Origin: Opacimonas viscosa
GTDB lineage: Bacteria > Pseudomonadota > Gammaproteobacteria > Enterobacterales > Alteromonadaceae
Direction: 5' to 3'
NCBI RefSeq assembly: GCF_024199005.1
Contig: NZ_JANATA010000012.1
Span: forward strand, 33,162 to 97,161
Length of the DNA: 64,000 nt
Below, piece by piece: positions 28,333 through 38,935 of this stretch (its first letter is position 1; every line of letters begins with the position of its first letter). The notes under the pieces are model-generated. The model worked only from the letters and a program-made list of their open reading frames with translations, had not been told where the DNA came from and searched no databases. The translations under genes and the position numbers were made by a program.

Positions 28333-31010
28333 GTCCAGCGTTCTAGTTCCTTTTGTAAAGTAATGCTATGAATGGGTTTACTAATATAACTGTTCATACC
28401 TGCGGATAGACATTTGGCTTCATCACCCTCCATTGCATGTGCTGTTAGTGCAATGATAGGGATGTTTTTGTAGGTACTGTATTGTACTTCGTTACGGATC
28501 CTCTTGGTGGCCTCATAACCATCTAGTGAAGGCATCTGGCAATCCATTAAAATCACGTCAAAGCTATCTACTTTTTGTTCAAGCATAGCTAGCCCTTCAA
28601 TACCATTGTTGGCAACCATTGTTTCGTAACCAAGCTCTTTTAGCATTTCCAAGGCGACTATTTGGTTAATTTCATTATCTTCAATCAATAACACTCTTTG
28701 TTTGCGTGAGGTATTGATATTACTAATGAAAGGCGAGAATAAATTTTGTCTTTGTTTTTGATAAAGACGCAGCGAGTTAAGCACATAACGGTCTTCAGCG
28801 TTATAAAAATAACCATTAAACCCGACTGCTTTGAGTGTATCTTTCACATGCTTCTGCTGGCTGTACAAGAAAAAGCCTAAATCAGACGTTAGATGCTCTT
28901 TACACATTTTAATTAATTCACCAGCAGGAAATGCTTCTACGTAATCAGTAAATACAATCGCTTTGAAATTCAGGCGGGTTTGGATCTGGTGCATGAATTG
29001 TTTTACGTTAGTCGCGAGATGAGCAGAGATGTATGTCTCTTTGTCTAAGTATTTTTGCAGATGCGAAAAGTGCTTGTCGTCACCGACCAACAGCACATGC
29101 ATATTCTCTTCTTCGAGCGTAGATAGTGAAGATGACTGCAGGTTATCAATGGTAAACCAAAACTCAGAGCCTTTAACGACGTTAGTATTGATCCCTATAT
29201 CGCCACCAAGTATCTGAGCAATTTGTTTTGAAATGGCTAATCCAAGCCCCGTTCCACCGAATTGTTTGGTTGATGATTGGTCAAGCTGAGTGAACTCAGT
29301 GAAAAGTTTGCTTGCTTCTTCTTTTGGTATACCAATGCCTGAGTCTCGAATAACAAACTTTATTTGCTGATTAGCAGTTGGGGTGACTATCACATCAACA
29401 GAGCCTTCAGTAGTAAACTTAATTGCATTGGTACAAAGGTTAAGTAGGATTTGTTTTAATCTAGCAGAGTCTGAATGTACTGCTAGGTCATAAGAATTTG
29501 TGATCGTGAACGTCAGTTTTTTCTTGCTAATGCGTTCAGCCAGTTCCGATTCTAGCTCTTTTAACAACGTATCTAAATTAAAGGTGTTGTTTTGCAAAGA
29601 TAATTCACCGGCTTCGATTTTAGAAAAATCTAAGATGTCATTAATTAGATGCAGTAGGGATTCACTGCTTTGTTGTGCTATTTCAGCATATTTTCTTTGT
29701 TTAGAAGATAAATCAGTACCTAACATCAGCTCAAGCATACCGATAACGCCATTTATAGGTGTTCGTATTTCATGACTCATATTGGCTAAAAATTGGCTTT
29801 TTGCTCGGCTCGCCTCAAGCGCTTTTGACTCTGCTTTTTTCAGCACAGTGATATCTTGAAAGGTCCCTCTTAGTTTCACAACATTATCATTATCAAAATC
29901 AGCATACCCGATGGCATGCACCCATATGTGATTATTCTTTGCAGTGATAAAAGGTAGCTGTAAATTCCAAGGTGAACCATCCTTAAGTGCCTTTTCGACA
30001 GCTGCTTGAATCACAGGAACCGCTTCTGGGGCGTAGTATTGAATAGCTGTTTCAACTGCTATTGGTGTGCCGATAGGGATTTCGTGAATACGGTAAACTT
30101 CATCGGACCAATTTAGGTGATTTGTCTCAATGTCTAGTTCCCAAGCGCCTAATTTTGCCAGTTTGGACGTTTCTGCCAACGTGATTTTTTGGCGTTCTGT
30201 TTGTTTTTCTAAAGCAACAATTTCGGTAATATTTTTACCAATATACAAAAAACCTTCAAGTGCTCCATCTCGTGAATACAAAGCAGACATGGTTAAGCTG
30301 ATATGTAATTCTTCTTTGGATTTGGTGTGAAAAACAAAAGTATGCTCTTTTTGTTTATAGTGCACCGCCGCTTTTTGCAGAGCTTGGATGTTATGCGGAA
30401 TATCTTTTTGTAATTCTTGGGTAATGTCTGCAGCAAACTTAGCCATTTCTTTGCTGCTAATAAACAGATTCATGGTGCCATTGGTAACGACTTCATAAAA
30501 TTGCCAACCGAGTAGTTCAGCTGAGTACTCATTAAAGGTTTGAATAATACCGTTCGTGTTTGTCGAAATAATAATTTGTTTCGCAGAGTCTAAAATGGCT
30601 CGTTGTAGATTGTTTTTGGCACGCAACTGGCGCTCAAATGATTTTCTTGCGCTAACATCTGATTCGATAAACATATAACCCATGAAGACATCATCTTCAA
30701 AAATAGGTTGGCAATTGAGTTTGACCCAAAATGTTTGGTGTTTTTTATTTTGTAATACTAACTCACCGTTGTAAGTACTACAGCTCTTGATGGCATGGAG
30801 CAATCTTTTTAGTTCGACTTGATTGTATTCTTCACGGATCCTGTGGCAAGGGTCACGACCCAAAAGCTCCTGTTCAGTAAACCCTGATTGCACTACGGCA
30901 GCTGTGTTACACCATTGCGTTTTTAAATGTGTATCAGTAATAAAAATGGCATTGTCCGTTTTTTCGGAAACCATTGCGACAAGTTGGTTGCGACTTTTTT
31001 CTCTGGTCAA
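28329..31010 (-). CDS. Hybrid sensor histidine kinase (body of a split gene)
   Basis: About 893 residues from a TTG at 31010: three PAS domains (first around [16 protein letters not shown], second around [21 protein letters not shown], third PAC-like with [22 protein letters not shown]), HisKA with the phospho-His in [16 protein letters not shown], HATPase ([30 protein letters not shown]), a degenerate receiver-like region, then a C-terminal receiver with the phospho-Asp in [13 protein letters not shown]. The frame stays open upstream of the TTG to a TAA at 31125-31127, beyond which the same frame encodes another PAS domain. The true gene therefore probably began at 31388 and is split by one stop codon. 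Whether this body is translated from TTG or from ATG at 30974 is unknown. Confidence 0.85.
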   Translation of the reverse strand: MTREKSRNQLVAMVSEKTDNAIFITDTHLKTQWCNTAAVVQSGFTEQELLGRDPCHRIREEYNQVELKRLLHAIKSCSTYNGELVLQNKKHQTFWVKLNCQPIFEDDVFMGYMFIESDVSARKSFERQLRAKNNLQRAILDSAKQIIISTNTNGIIQTFNEYSAELLGWQFYEVVTNGTMNLFISSKEMAKFAADITQELQKDIPHNIQALQKAAVHYKQKEHTFVFHTKSKEELHISLTMSALYSRDGALEGFLYIGKNITEIVALEKQTERQKITLAETSKLAKLGAWELDIETNHLNWSDEVYRIHEIPIGTPIAVETAIQYYAPEAVPVIQAAVEKALKDGSPWNLQLPFITAKNNHIWVHAIGYADFDNDNVVKLRGTFQDITVLKKAESKALEASRAKSQFLANMSHEIRTPINGVIGMLELMLGTDLSSKQRKYAEIAQQSSESLLHLINDILDFSKIEAGELSLQNNTFNLDTLLKELESELAERISKKKLTFTITNSYDLAVHSDSARLKQILLNLCTNAIKFTTEGSVDVIVTPTANQQIKFVIRDSGIGIPKEEASKLFTEFTQLDQSSTKQFGGTGLGLAISKQIAQILGGDIGINTNVVKGSEFWFTIDNLQSSSLSTLEEENMHVLLVGDDKHFSHLQKYLDKETYISAHLATNVKQFMHQIQTRLNFKAIVFTDYVEAFPAGELIKMCKEHLTSDLGFFLYSQQKHVKDTLKAVGFNGYFYNAEDRYVLNSLRLYQKQRQNLFSPFISNINTSRKQRVLLIEDNEINQIVALEMLKELGYETMVANNGIEGLAMLEQKVDSFDVILMDCQMPSLDGYEATKRIRNEVQYSTYKNIPIIALTAHAMEGDEAKCLSAGMNSYISKPIHSITLQKELERWT

Positions 31011-31124
31011 AGCCGCTTCGGCATATGCGAGTTTTGAGGATTCTAAAATCGTAGCGATAACACATTGAATATCATCAATAGTGACAGTTTGTAAGGAAAT
31101 AGTAATAGAAAAATAATGTCCCTT

Positions 31125-31388
31125 TTAGTGTTTTGCTTGAAAGACATTACCTTGGCCCATAGGGCGAGATTCGTTTGAGTTAATGAATGCTTTTACCCAA
31201 TTGTGATGTTGGTGGGTAACACTATCAGGCAATAAGGTCTGCAGTGGCTGCCCTAATAATTCAACATCCGCATAGCCAAATAAACGATTTAGCGCGGTAT
31301 TTGTATACATTATTTTGCTGTCAATATTGACCTGGAGGATACCACTAGCTGTAGATTCGAGCAGCTTGTGATAAAAAGATTCATTCAT
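31125..31388 (-). pseudogene. N-terminal PAS segment of the split sensor kinase
   Basis: 87 codons beginning MNESFYHKLLESTASGILQ and containing most of a PAS domain (MYTNTALNRLFGYADVELLGQ). It ends at TAA in the middle of the PAS/PAC strand pattern. The next codons in the same frame read [18 protein letters not shown], the normal continuation of a PAS domain, then a linker into the kinase. A single base change from AAA or CAA to TAA would explain it. Either a recent nonsense mutation or a sequence error; an independent small PAS protein is less likely. ORF also open upstream to 31475. Confidence 0.8.
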
Positions 31389-31528
31389 AGTTTGTACATA
31401 TTCCTTTTCGTAATATAACTTATAGCACTTTTTTGGCGTTTGATCACAAAATATATGACAATTTTTGTCACCCATTGTAACTGAATTTGTTATGATCGAC
31501 TCACTAAAGATTTAATCCGAGATCCTTT

Positions 31529-32458
31529 GTGCAAACCGTAAAAGAACCATCCTTCACTTGGCGTTTTTTATTACCCCAATACTGGTTAGTCTGGCTTGGG
31601 CTGTCGCTTTTATTCCTTATTACTTTGTTACCGCTTTCGATTTTGCGCAAATTGGCAAAGGTCAATACTTACCTGTTACACAAATTAGCTAAAAAACGAG
31701 TTGCTATTGCGCGCACTAACATTGCCTTGGCTTTCCCTGATATGCCTGCCGATGAACAAGTTGCCTTGGTGAACAAAAATATTGAAGTCGCTGGTATGGC
31801 TTTATTCGAGACGGCGATGGGCTGGTGGTGGCCTACTCGTCGTTTACAACCATTGCTCGAGATTGAGGGCCAAGAGCACTTGGAAAGTATTCTTGCGCAA
31901 GGCAAAGGCGCATTTACTATGGCACTGCACAACATGAATGCAGAAGTGAGTTTGCGTCTACTTGGTTTGTACCATCCTTGTGTCGCGTTTTATCGTCCGC
32001 ACAACAATAAACTGATGGATTATGTGCAGTACAAAGGTAGAGCGCGTTCGAACAAATATTTGATTGATAAGCGCAGTTCACGCACTCTTATCGATGCTTT
32101 GAATCAAGGCGAATTATGTATTTATTTGCCCGATCAGGATTACGGAAAACGTGGGAGTATATTCGTACCCTTCTTTGGTGTTGAGAAAACGGCTACATTG
32201 ACAGCCTGTTTGATGTTCGCTAAACGCGCAGACTGCATCCCTTTGATGTTAACAACACAATACACCGCAACAGGATATAAATTAAAATTTTATCCACCTA
32301 TGCCAGATTTTGCCGATAAAGATGATGTAGTCGCGCTCACAGAGTTGAATCAGCAGATTGAAACGATGGTAATGGAACAACCAGAAAGTTATTTATGGAT
32401 GCATAAACGCTTCAAAACGAGACCTGAAGGTGAGCCGAGTTTTTATCCCAAAAAATAA
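31529..32458 (+). CDS. lpxL: Lipid A biosynthesis lauroyl acyltransferase, LpxL type
   Basis: 309-residue inner-membrane acyltransferase adding a secondary acyl chain to Kdo2-lipid IVA. N-terminal membrane helix WLVWLGLSLLFLITLLPL; catalytic HX4E is HNMNAE; further LpxL signatures are YRPHNNKLMDY, RSNKYLIDKR, LPDQDYGKRGSIFVPFFGV and the C-terminal WMHKRFKTRPEGEPS. Its RPEGxPS end groups it with LpxL rather than LpxM. GTG start at 31529 with a weak ribosome site. Followed after 18 bp by the TcpQ-like gene, probably co-transcribed. Confidence 0.92.
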   Translation: MQTVKEPSFTWRFLLPQYWLVWLGLSLLFLITLLPLSILRKLAKVNTYLLHKLAKKRVAIARTNIALAFPDMPADEQVALVNKNIEVAGMALFETAMGWWWPTRRLQPLLEIEGQEHLESILAQGKGAFTMALHNMNAEVSLRLLGLYHPCVAFYRPHNNKLMDYVQYKGRARSNKYLIDKRSSRTLIDALNQGELCIYLPDQDYGKRGSIFVPFFGVEKTATLTACLMFAKRADCIPLMLTTQYTATGYKLKFYPPMPDFADKDDVVALTELNQQIETMVMEQPESYLWMHKRFKTRPEGEPSFYPKK

Positions 32459-32476
32459 CGCATAGGGTTCAGTGTC

Positions 32477-33061
32477 ATGGCAAAGCAATCAAATCTTAAA
32501 TTTTGGCTCGTGTATATCGTCATTATTATGGTAGTGGTGGGCGTCGCTCTTAGTTTGTTAGCAGTAAGAAAAAATAATCCCCCGCCCAAAGAAGCAAAAT
32601 CGATTGAAAGAAATTTCTCAGATTTTTATCGCCGTGTACGTAACCAAACAGGACAACCTGAGCTTAACCAGAACAACCAATATATTGTAAAACTATCCGC
32701 ACCTGTGGAGACAGTAGATGAACGCCTACAAACGATTACAACGGTTCGTGTTGGTAATACTGCTACTCAAGGTTCAGCCAAGAATCGCGTCTTTGCACAA
32801 AACAAATCACTACGCGATACCTTACAAGAATATGCACAACAAGAAGATATTTTGTTGCTGTGGGATTTGGACCAAGACTTATTAATCAAGTCTAATTTCC
32901 AAGTCAGCGATACGGTTGCAGGGACTTTACGCCTAGTGACCTCGACCATTCGGCAAAACTTTCCAGATGAAATCTATGCCTTAGAATGTCCATCCAAACG
33001 GACGATGGTCGTCACTGCGAATAAGACTCAGTTTATAGAAAAGTACTGTACCCCGATTTAA
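32477..33061 (+). CDS. Membrane-anchored protein with TcpQ-like C-terminal domain
   Basis: 194 residues: one N-terminal helix (FWLVYIVIIMVVVGVALSLLAV), a short linker, then a soluble periplasmic domain. The segment SLRDTLQEYAQQEDILLLWDL resembles the TcpQ/PilL-C domain found in pilus and secretion proteins, where a WD-type stretch follows a SLR-type helix. No pilus genes are nearby. Probably in one transcript with lpxL. Domain assignment from memory and moderate. Confidence 0.65.
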   Translation: MAKQSNLKFWLVYIVIIMVVVGVALSLLAVRKNNPPPKEAKSIERNFSDFYRRVRNQTGQPELNQNNQYIVKLSAPVETVDERLQTITTVRVGNTATQGSAKNRVFAQNKSLRDTLQEYAQQEDILLLWDLDQDLLIKSNFQVSDTVAGTLRLVTSTIRQNFPDEIYALECPSKRTMVVTANKTQFIEKYCTPI

Positions 33062-33105
33062 CACGAGTCGGGTTAGAACAGAGCTATGAGTCACTGAAAA
33101 GAACT

Positions 33106-35958
33106 TTAGGGATGAAAGGTCGCATCCCAGATCATTCGTATTTGCATGGCAATATTTTTTATTTTAGTGGGTGAGTGTACGGTTGCTCTTTGTAAACCTT
33201 TGTGATGTTGATGATGCCTCAAAACGAGATAAGCATCTACCAATGTATGCATCGTTTCTAACTGAATGACACCCGCTTTACCCAATGCTTCTAGTTGGCG
33301 TAAATTATCACTAAATTCTACTAATCTTGGTACGTTATGTGTGTGTAATAAACACCAGTATTGAGTTAAGAATTCAATATCAGCCAGCGCCCCTTTGTCT
33401 TTGTCTCCTAAATGTTCGCGCATTTTTTCGCGCATTTTTACTATGTCTTCAGCCAGGTTATCTGGATTGCGAGCTTGCCCAATGATGGCATGGCGAATTT
33501 GCTTAAACTGCGCAGTGATATCGGTATTGCCAAATACAATTCTCGTTCTAACTAGGGCTTGATGCTCCCAAGTCCAGGCTTCATTTTTTTGATATGCCGC
33601 AAAAGAATCGATATGACTGATTAACAAACCTGAATTTCCTGAGGGACGCAAGCGCAGATCTAATTCATACAAGTCGCCGAGCAAAGTTTTGGTGCTGCAT
33701 AAATGCATAATACGCTGGACGAGCTTGACGTAAAACTCAGTCGTCGATATGACTTTGGGACCGTTGGTACTGCCTTTGGGATCTTGATTATGGATAAACA
33801 CAATATCTAAATCTGAGCTATAGCTTAGTTCTATCCCACCCAGTTTGCCATAACCGATAATGGCTAAACCCGTTGCTTGGGCAGATGTCTCAGGTGGTAC
33901 ACCGTGTTTTTCGGAAATTTGTAGCCAAGCGTGATGAACGACTTGCTCCAGAAGTGTTTCGGCCAATACAGTCAATTTGTCACTGACTTGAGCGATAGGC
34001 AAGTAATCTAATATGTCCGCTGCTGCTATACGAAAGTGCTGAGCTAATTTGAATTGTCTCAATGTTTGGATCTGTAATTCATGATCATCTGGCTCAACGC
34101 GCAAGAGGGATTGTTGTAACTCGTTGCGATAAGCGGCATGCCAAGCAGGCACATCGTGTGCTTCGCGGGTTAGATATTGGGGATGAATTAACTCATCCAG
34201 TAAAACGGGGTAAGCTAATATCCGTGCAATAATCCATTCACTGAGATCACAAAATTTAAGTAATTGTTGACGAACTTGGGCATTTTCGTACATTAATTCT
34301 AAGTAAGTGGTGCGAGAGGCGACGGCTTTGATGATTTTTCCTAGTGCTTTTAAACAGGTTTCACTATGAGCTAAAAAATGCTCATGGATATCCATCAAAA
34401 ACAAGGGCATTAATTTATTGAGTATGGCTTCACCACGATCACCGACGGAATATACGGCAACATTTTTTTTGAGTGCCTGTAACTCGTCATAAAAACCTAA
34501 TGTTGCGGGTTCTGCCAAAGATGCTGCCATTTCTGCCGGGCTCATCGACAATGACCACAGGTCATCCCAGATACTAAAGTCTTCACTGGCTACATCTGTA
34601 GAACCACTGTCAACTCTAATTAATGCTGAGAAATAGCCGTTGACGATCGCCATACAGTTGTGAATATAGTTGATTAAATCCGCATAGTCTTTTACTGGGA
34701 GGAAGTCGACTTGAGTATGTGCGTTGTCTTTTCCGTTATTCGGGGTAGTTTGTGCAAGATAAGGCGCACACACTGCGACTAAAGCGTCTTGTTCTTGTGC
34801 TGTTTTCGGTAGAGTCTGCGTTTGGGTATTATTGTATTGTTGTAAGCTATGTTCCACTTTCCGTAACACCAAATAAGCGTGTTTTAGTGCGTGGACTTCA
34901 TGGGGTTCCATCAGTGCTTCACCCACAATGGTATCCAATGCACAAAACAGAGATGGATCTTGTAACGCTTTGATCCTACCACCATAGATGAGTTGAAAAC
35001 TTTGCGCTAGAAACTCTACTTCGCGAATACCACCAGCACCGAGCTTGATATTATCCACTAAATTACGGCGACGGTTTTCCTGAACAATTTTTTGTTTTAA
35101 ATCGCGCAGTGCTTCAATGACGCTAAAATCTACATAACGACGATAGATAAAGGGTCTTAAGATTTGGGCCAACTCAGCACTATAAGTATCACTCGGGTTT
35201 AAAATTCGCGCTTTGAGCATCGCAAAACGCTCCCAGCTGCGTCCTTGTTGTTGGTAATAATCTTCCATAGCTGAGAAAGGCATCACCAGAGGGCCACTTT
35301 CTCCAAACGGACGCAGACGCATATCAACTCGATACACTTGACCATCCACCGTAACGGTGTCCAACAGATGTATCGTTTTTTGGGCTACTTTGATAAAAAA
35401 TTCTTGGTACTCTAGAGGTTTTCGCCTTTCGCTAAATTCACCTGAGGCAGGGTAGGTAAAAATAAGGTCGATATCTGAGGAGAAATTCAATTCACCGCCA
35501 CCTAATTTACCCATCCCTAAAATATATAAATGCTGGGGGCCATGCTCACCTTGGGGAGTACCATAACGCTTTTGTAAGGCGTTATAAGCGCATGTATAAG
35601 CCTGCATTATTAGGACCGAAGCTAAGTCAGATACTTGGGTCAACGAACACGTAATGCTTTGTTGGTTGTTGAGATCTCTGGTTGCAATATGGGCCATACA
35701 AAAATGCCGAAACTGCCTAAGTCGGGCAAGTTGGGTTACTTCTGTATCGATTCCTGCCATAAAATTTTGCAGTAATAATGTGAGTGAATCAGGGGGCGGA
35801 AGAGGCTGATTCAGGTCCAAGTGTTCGGTCATAAAGGATAAAGCGTCAGGATACTGTTCAAAAACATGTTCGACAAATGGACTTAACTCACATGCTTGCG
35901 TGATCATATTTTGTGTTTGGACTGGTAGCAAAGCGAATTCAGCTGCTGGCAATGACAT
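33106..35958 (-). CDS. glnE: Bifunctional glutamine synthetase adenylyltransferase/deadenylase
   Basis: 950 residues (E. coli 946). Two nucleotidyltransferase domains, each with the paired-Asp motif: GMGKLGGGELNFSSDIDLIF near residues 150-170 (deadenylylase half) and GYGKLGGIELSYSSDLDIVF near 700-720 (adenylylase half), plus MRLRPFGESGPL and LRLRPSGNSGLL. It responds to PII and glutamine to set glutamine synthetase activity. Stands alone; convergent with the TcpQ-like gene. Confidence 0.97.
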   Translation of the reverse strand: MSLPAAEFALLPVQTQNMITQACELSPFVEHVFEQYPDALSFMTEHLDLNQPLPPPDSLTLLLQNFMAGIDTEVTQLARLRQFRHFCMAHIATRDLNNQQSITCSLTQVSDLASVLIMQAYTCAYNALQKRYGTPQGEHGPQHLYILGMGKLGGGELNFSSDIDLIFTYPASGEFSERRKPLEYQEFFIKVAQKTIHLLDTVTVDGQVYRVDMRLRPFGESGPLVMPFSAMEDYYQQQGRSWERFAMLKARILNPSDTYSAELAQILRPFIYRRYVDFSVIEALRDLKQKIVQENRRRNLVDNIKLGAGGIREVEFLAQSFQLIYGGRIKALQDPSLFCALDTIVGEALMEPHEVHALKHAYLVLRKVEHSLQQYNNTQTQTLPKTAQEQDALVAVCAPYLAQTTPNNGKDNAHTQVDFLPVKDYADLINYIHNCMAIVNGYFSALIRVDSGSTDVASEDFSIWDDLWSLSMSPAEMAASLAEPATLGFYDELQALKKNVAVYSVGDRGEAILNKLMPLFLMDIHEHFLAHSETCLKALGKIIKAVASRTTYLELMYENAQVRQQLLKFCDLSEWIIARILAYPVLLDELIHPQYLTREAHDVPAWHAAYRNELQQSLLRVEPDDHELQIQTLRQFKLAQHFRIAAADILDYLPIAQVSDKLTVLAETLLEQVVHHAWLQISEKHGVPPETSAQATGLAIIGYGKLGGIELSYSSDLDIVFIHNQDPKGSTNGPKVISTTEFYVKLVQRIMHLCSTKTLLGDLYELDLRLRPSGNSGLLISHIDSFAAYQKNEAWTWEHQALVRTRIVFGNTDITAQFKQIRHAIIGQARNPDNLAEDIVKMREKMREHLGDKDKGALADIEFLTQYWCLLHTHNVPRLVEFSDNLRQLEALGKAGVIQLETMHTLVDAYLVLRHHQHHKGLQRATVHSPTKIKNIAMQIRMIWDATFHP

Positions 35959-36077
35959 AAAACATCTATCCTATCTAGTTAAAGCGACGCTGGGGTATAG
36001 GTCTTATTAAGACAAAGTGCTATGCTTTACCTTATCATAACTCGGCGTCAGTTTGGCGCGTATAAAAGTTAAAATTT

Positions 36078-36980
36078 ATGGAATTATTACTCAAACTGGT
36101 CCCTTTGCCACAAGATATTGTGGGCTATATTCTGATTGATATCGTGATTGCGTTATTTTTACTCTTGTTGATACGTTGGTTGTCTGGTACGACAAACAAA
36201 ATATCAGTCACCGAAGAGTTAAGTACCAAAGATAATTTCGCTTTTGGGATCAGTATCGCAGGACGGATGCTTGCGTTATGTATTGTCTTGGCTGCAGTTG
36301 TTGGGCGTCATATTGGGCTAGGCTATGAAATTGCCGCAATGGGGACGTTATTGTTTGGGGCTATTGGCATTGTGTTGATTAAAATTGGTCGCGTTACTCA
36401 CGACAAATTAATTTTACACCGCTTGGATAAAGACCAAACGATTGCTGAACGCAATGCGTCAGTGGCTATCGTAGATGCATCCAGCGCAATAGCAACAGCT
36501 ATTATTATTCACGGTTCTATTCAGTGGGTACAAGGGACTGATACAAATGCGGTGGTGGGAATTTTAACAGGATTCTTTATCGTCTTAATGATATTACTGT
36601 TAACCACTCGCTTATATGAACTACGTTTTGCTAAAAATAATCAAAATGATTCCTTTCAGGGCATGTTGCGTCGCAATAATTTAGCTCTGGGTATTCAGCA
36701 TTCTGGAAATTTGATTGGCACCGCTTTAGTGGTGTCTGGATGTGGTCGGATCTTGGCTTATGATGCCCAAACATATATTACGAATATTACCGGGTGGCTA
36801 ATAGGTGGGGTGATTGCTGCACTATCATTGGCTGTTGTGGTTGGCTTGGCCAAACGTCTAGTACTTGTTGGTATTAATTGGAAACAAGAAGTGGATGTAC
36901 AAGACAATATTGGTGTTGCAGCTTTGGAGTGGGTACTCAGTGTGGGACTCGCCGCAATCGTCATTGGGGCACTGGTGTAG
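36078..36980 (+). CDS. DUF350-family membrane protein (YjfL-like)
   Basis: 300 residues, about eight helices, made of two related halves. Each has the DUF350 pattern of an interrupted helix with charged linkers: TKDNFAFGISIAGRMLALCIVLAAVVG in the first half and RNNLALGIQHSGNLIGTALVVSG in the second. Function of the family is not established. Divergent from glnE, convergent with the GIY-YIG gene. Confidence 0.85.
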   Translation: MELLLKLVPLPQDIVGYILIDIVIALFLLLLIRWLSGTTNKISVTEELSTKDNFAFGISIAGRMLALCIVLAAVVGRHIGLGYEIAAMGTLLFGAIGIVLIKIGRVTHDKLILHRLDKDQTIAERNASVAIVDASSAIATAIIIHGSIQWVQGTDTNAVVGILTGFFIVLMILLLTTRLYELRFAKNNQNDSFQGMLRRNNLALGIQHSGNLIGTALVVSGCGRILAYDAQTYITNITGWLIGGVIAALSLAVVVGLAKRLVLVGINWKQEVDVQDNIGVAALEWVLSVGLAAIVIGALV

Positions 36981-37005
36981 GTGTTGCTGAGCGTTTACAC
37001 TATCT

Positions 37006-37320
37006 TTATTCAACAGGGTAGGGGGAACATGGGAAAGGGCATTGTTTACGTTGGGTTACCCAAGCGATTTTTTGTGCTTTGGTGAGTTGTTTTACCCAAT
37101 ATTCGATTTGCATAGCGGTGCGTTTGCTTGTGCAAGTCACCACATAATGCAGACGCAAAGGCCCTTTGCCTTTTAATGCCTTAGCAGTTAACTTGCCGTC
37201 AGCTTGATGCTCCGCAAACCGGCGCTCGATATCAGTCGTTACCCCACAGTACCAATGCCCTAGTTTATTTTCAATTAAGTACACAAACCATTGGGTTAAG
37301 GGGAGATCGCAACTCTTCAT
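37006..37320 (-). CDS. GIY-YIG domain protein, YhbQ-like
   Basis: About 104 residues. The GIY-YIG core appears as FVYLIENKLGHWYCGVTTDIERRFAEH, followed by AKALKGKGPLRLHYVV and IEYWVKQLTKAQK, which match E. coli YhbQ along its length. Tyr and Arg of the nuclease-type site are kept. Family members have been linked to DNA damage but no firm role is known. An in-frame start 21 bp upstream (37341) is possible. C-terminal tail is rich in Pro and Cys. Confidence 0.82.
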   Translation of the reverse strand: MKSCDLPLTQWFVYLIENKLGHWYCGVTTDIERRFAEHQADGKLTAKALKGKGPLRLHYVVTCTSKRTAMQIEYWVKQLTKAQKIAWVTQRKQCPFPCSPYPVE

Positions 37321-37362
37321 ACTGAATGTTATACTACACAAAATAATTAATGTTGATAGTGT

Positions 37363-38796
37363 ATGACCTTACCTGATTTTTCTCAATCCCGTATCGTAGT
37401 TGTTGGCGATCTTATGCTGGATCGTTATTTCTCTGGTGCCACTTCTCGAATATCTCCTGAGGCGCCAGTGCCAGTTGTCAAAGTCAATGATAACGAAGAC
37501 CGTCCAGGTGGTGCAGCCAATGTCGCGATTAATGCAGCCGCATTAGGAGCTCAAGTGACTGTGATTGGCTTATGCGGTGCGCAAAACGGCAAAGCCGATG
37601 AAGCGGCGAAAATTCTAGAAACCGCCCTAGGTGTTCACTCGATTAACTGCCGATTTGATTATGTCGATGGTATGGACACCATTACTAAACTGCGAGTGAT
37701 GAGTCGTAATCAGCAATTGTTGCGTCTGGATTTCGAGGAGTCCTTTGCAGCAGTACCGAAGTCAGGATTGCTGGAACAAGTCCGTGCGGTCATTAACGAT
37801 TGTGACGTATTGATTTTATCTGATTATGCTAAAGGTACTCTTTCGCACTCTGCAGAATTGGTGGCGTTAGCGAAGCAGTGTCAGGTACCAGTGGTCGTCG
37901 ACCCTAAAGGCACTGATTTTACACCGTATCGTGGTGCGACTATTATTACGCCAAACTTAGATGAGTTTACCTTGATTAAAGGGACATTTGCTAATGAGAA
38001 CGAACTTGCAGAAAAAGCCCAAGCATTGCGTTCTGAGCTAGAATTGGATGCATTATTACTGACTCGTTCAGAGCAAGGTATGAGTCTATTTAGTACCAAT
38101 CCTACTTATCACTTGCCCGCAAAGGCCAAAGAAGTGTATGACGTAACTGGTGCAGGTGACACCGTCATCGCTACGTTAGCAACCGCAATTGGGTCAGGCG
38201 TAGCGCTTAATGATGCTTGTGTCTTGGCTAATCACGCAGCGAGTATTGTCGTTGGCAAGCTTGGTACATCCACCGTTTCTCCCACAGAATTGGCGCTCTC
38301 GTTACAAGCCAAGGTGCATGAAGATGTTGGTGTGATGAACGCAGAGCAGCTCACTGATACTGTCCGTCGCTTACAAAGTCAGGGTAAAAAAATTGTCATG
38401 ACCAATGGCTGCTTCGATATCTTGCATGCTGGTCATGTTTCTTATTTACAAGCAGCTGCTCAATTAGGTGATCGTTTGATTGTTGCAGTGAACGCAGATG
38501 CGTCTGTTACTCGTCTAAAAGGCGAGGGACGACCAGTAAATAACATCAATCGTAGGATGGCCGTTTTAGCCGGTTTGGGAGCGGTCGATTTCGTGGTACC
38601 GTTTAGTGAAGATACGCCCCAAGCACTGATTGCACAAGTATTACCTGATATCTTGGTGAAAGGGGGAGATTATACGATTGCAGAAATTGCCGGTGGCGCA
38701 GAAGTGATTGCAAATGGTGGTTCGGTGCAGGTTATGCATTTTGAGGAAGGAGTATCAACGACTGCGATTATTAAACAAATTGTGGATCAAGCTTAA
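37363..38796 (+). CDS. hldE: Bifunctional heptose-7-P kinase / heptose-1-P adenylyltransferase HldE
   Basis: 477 residues, the same length as E. coli HldE, providing ADP-heptose for the LPS inner core. Kinase domain (1 to about 318) is ribokinase-like: VVGDLMLDRY, PGGAANVAINAAALGA, and TGAGDTVIA with the catalytic Asp. The cytidylyltransferase-type domain starts near residue 340: MTNGCFDILHAGHVSYL carries the HxGH nucleotide-binding motif, then NADASVTRLKGEGRP and VKGGDY. Ends in a very strong terminator. Confidence 0.97.
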   Translation: MTLPDFSQSRIVVVGDLMLDRYFSGATSRISPEAPVPVVKVNDNEDRPGGAANVAINAAALGAQVTVIGLCGAQNGKADEAAKILETALGVHSINCRFDYVDGMDTITKLRVMSRNQQLLRLDFEESFAAVPKSGLLEQVRAVINDCDVLILSDYAKGTLSHSAELVALAKQCQVPVVVDPKGTDFTPYRGATIITPNLDEFTLIKGTFANENELAEKAQALRSELELDALLLTRSEQGMSLFSTNPTYHLPAKAKEVYDVTGAGDTVIATLATAIGSGVALNDACVLANHAASIVVGKLGTSTVSPTELALSLQAKVHEDVGVMNAEQLTDTVRRLQSQGKKIVMTNGCFDILHAGHVSYLQAAAQLGDRLIVAVNADASVTRLKGEGRPVNNINRRMAVLAGLGAVDFVVPFSEDTPQALIAQVLPDILVKGGDYTIAEIAGGAEVIANGGSVQVMHFEEGVSTTAIIKQIVDQA

Positions 38797-38871
38797 TTCC
38801 GTAGGGGGCATTAAACACTTCAGAAGTATGCTGGAAAGCGGTTGTTTTGACCTCACCAAATAAGGCGAATA

Positions 38872-38904
38872 AAAAAGGGTAAGTGCTTGGCACTTACCCT
38901 TTTT
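38872..38904. terminator. Bidirectional terminator between hldE and the metalloprotease gene
   Basis: Perfect 15-bp stem (aaaaagggtaagtgc / gcacttaccctttt t) with a 3-nt loop, A-run on one side and T-run on the other, placed between two convergent genes; suited to stop both. Confidence 0.92.
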
Positions 38905-38935
38905 GCTTAATGGTAGTTTCTGTTAATGATAGATT

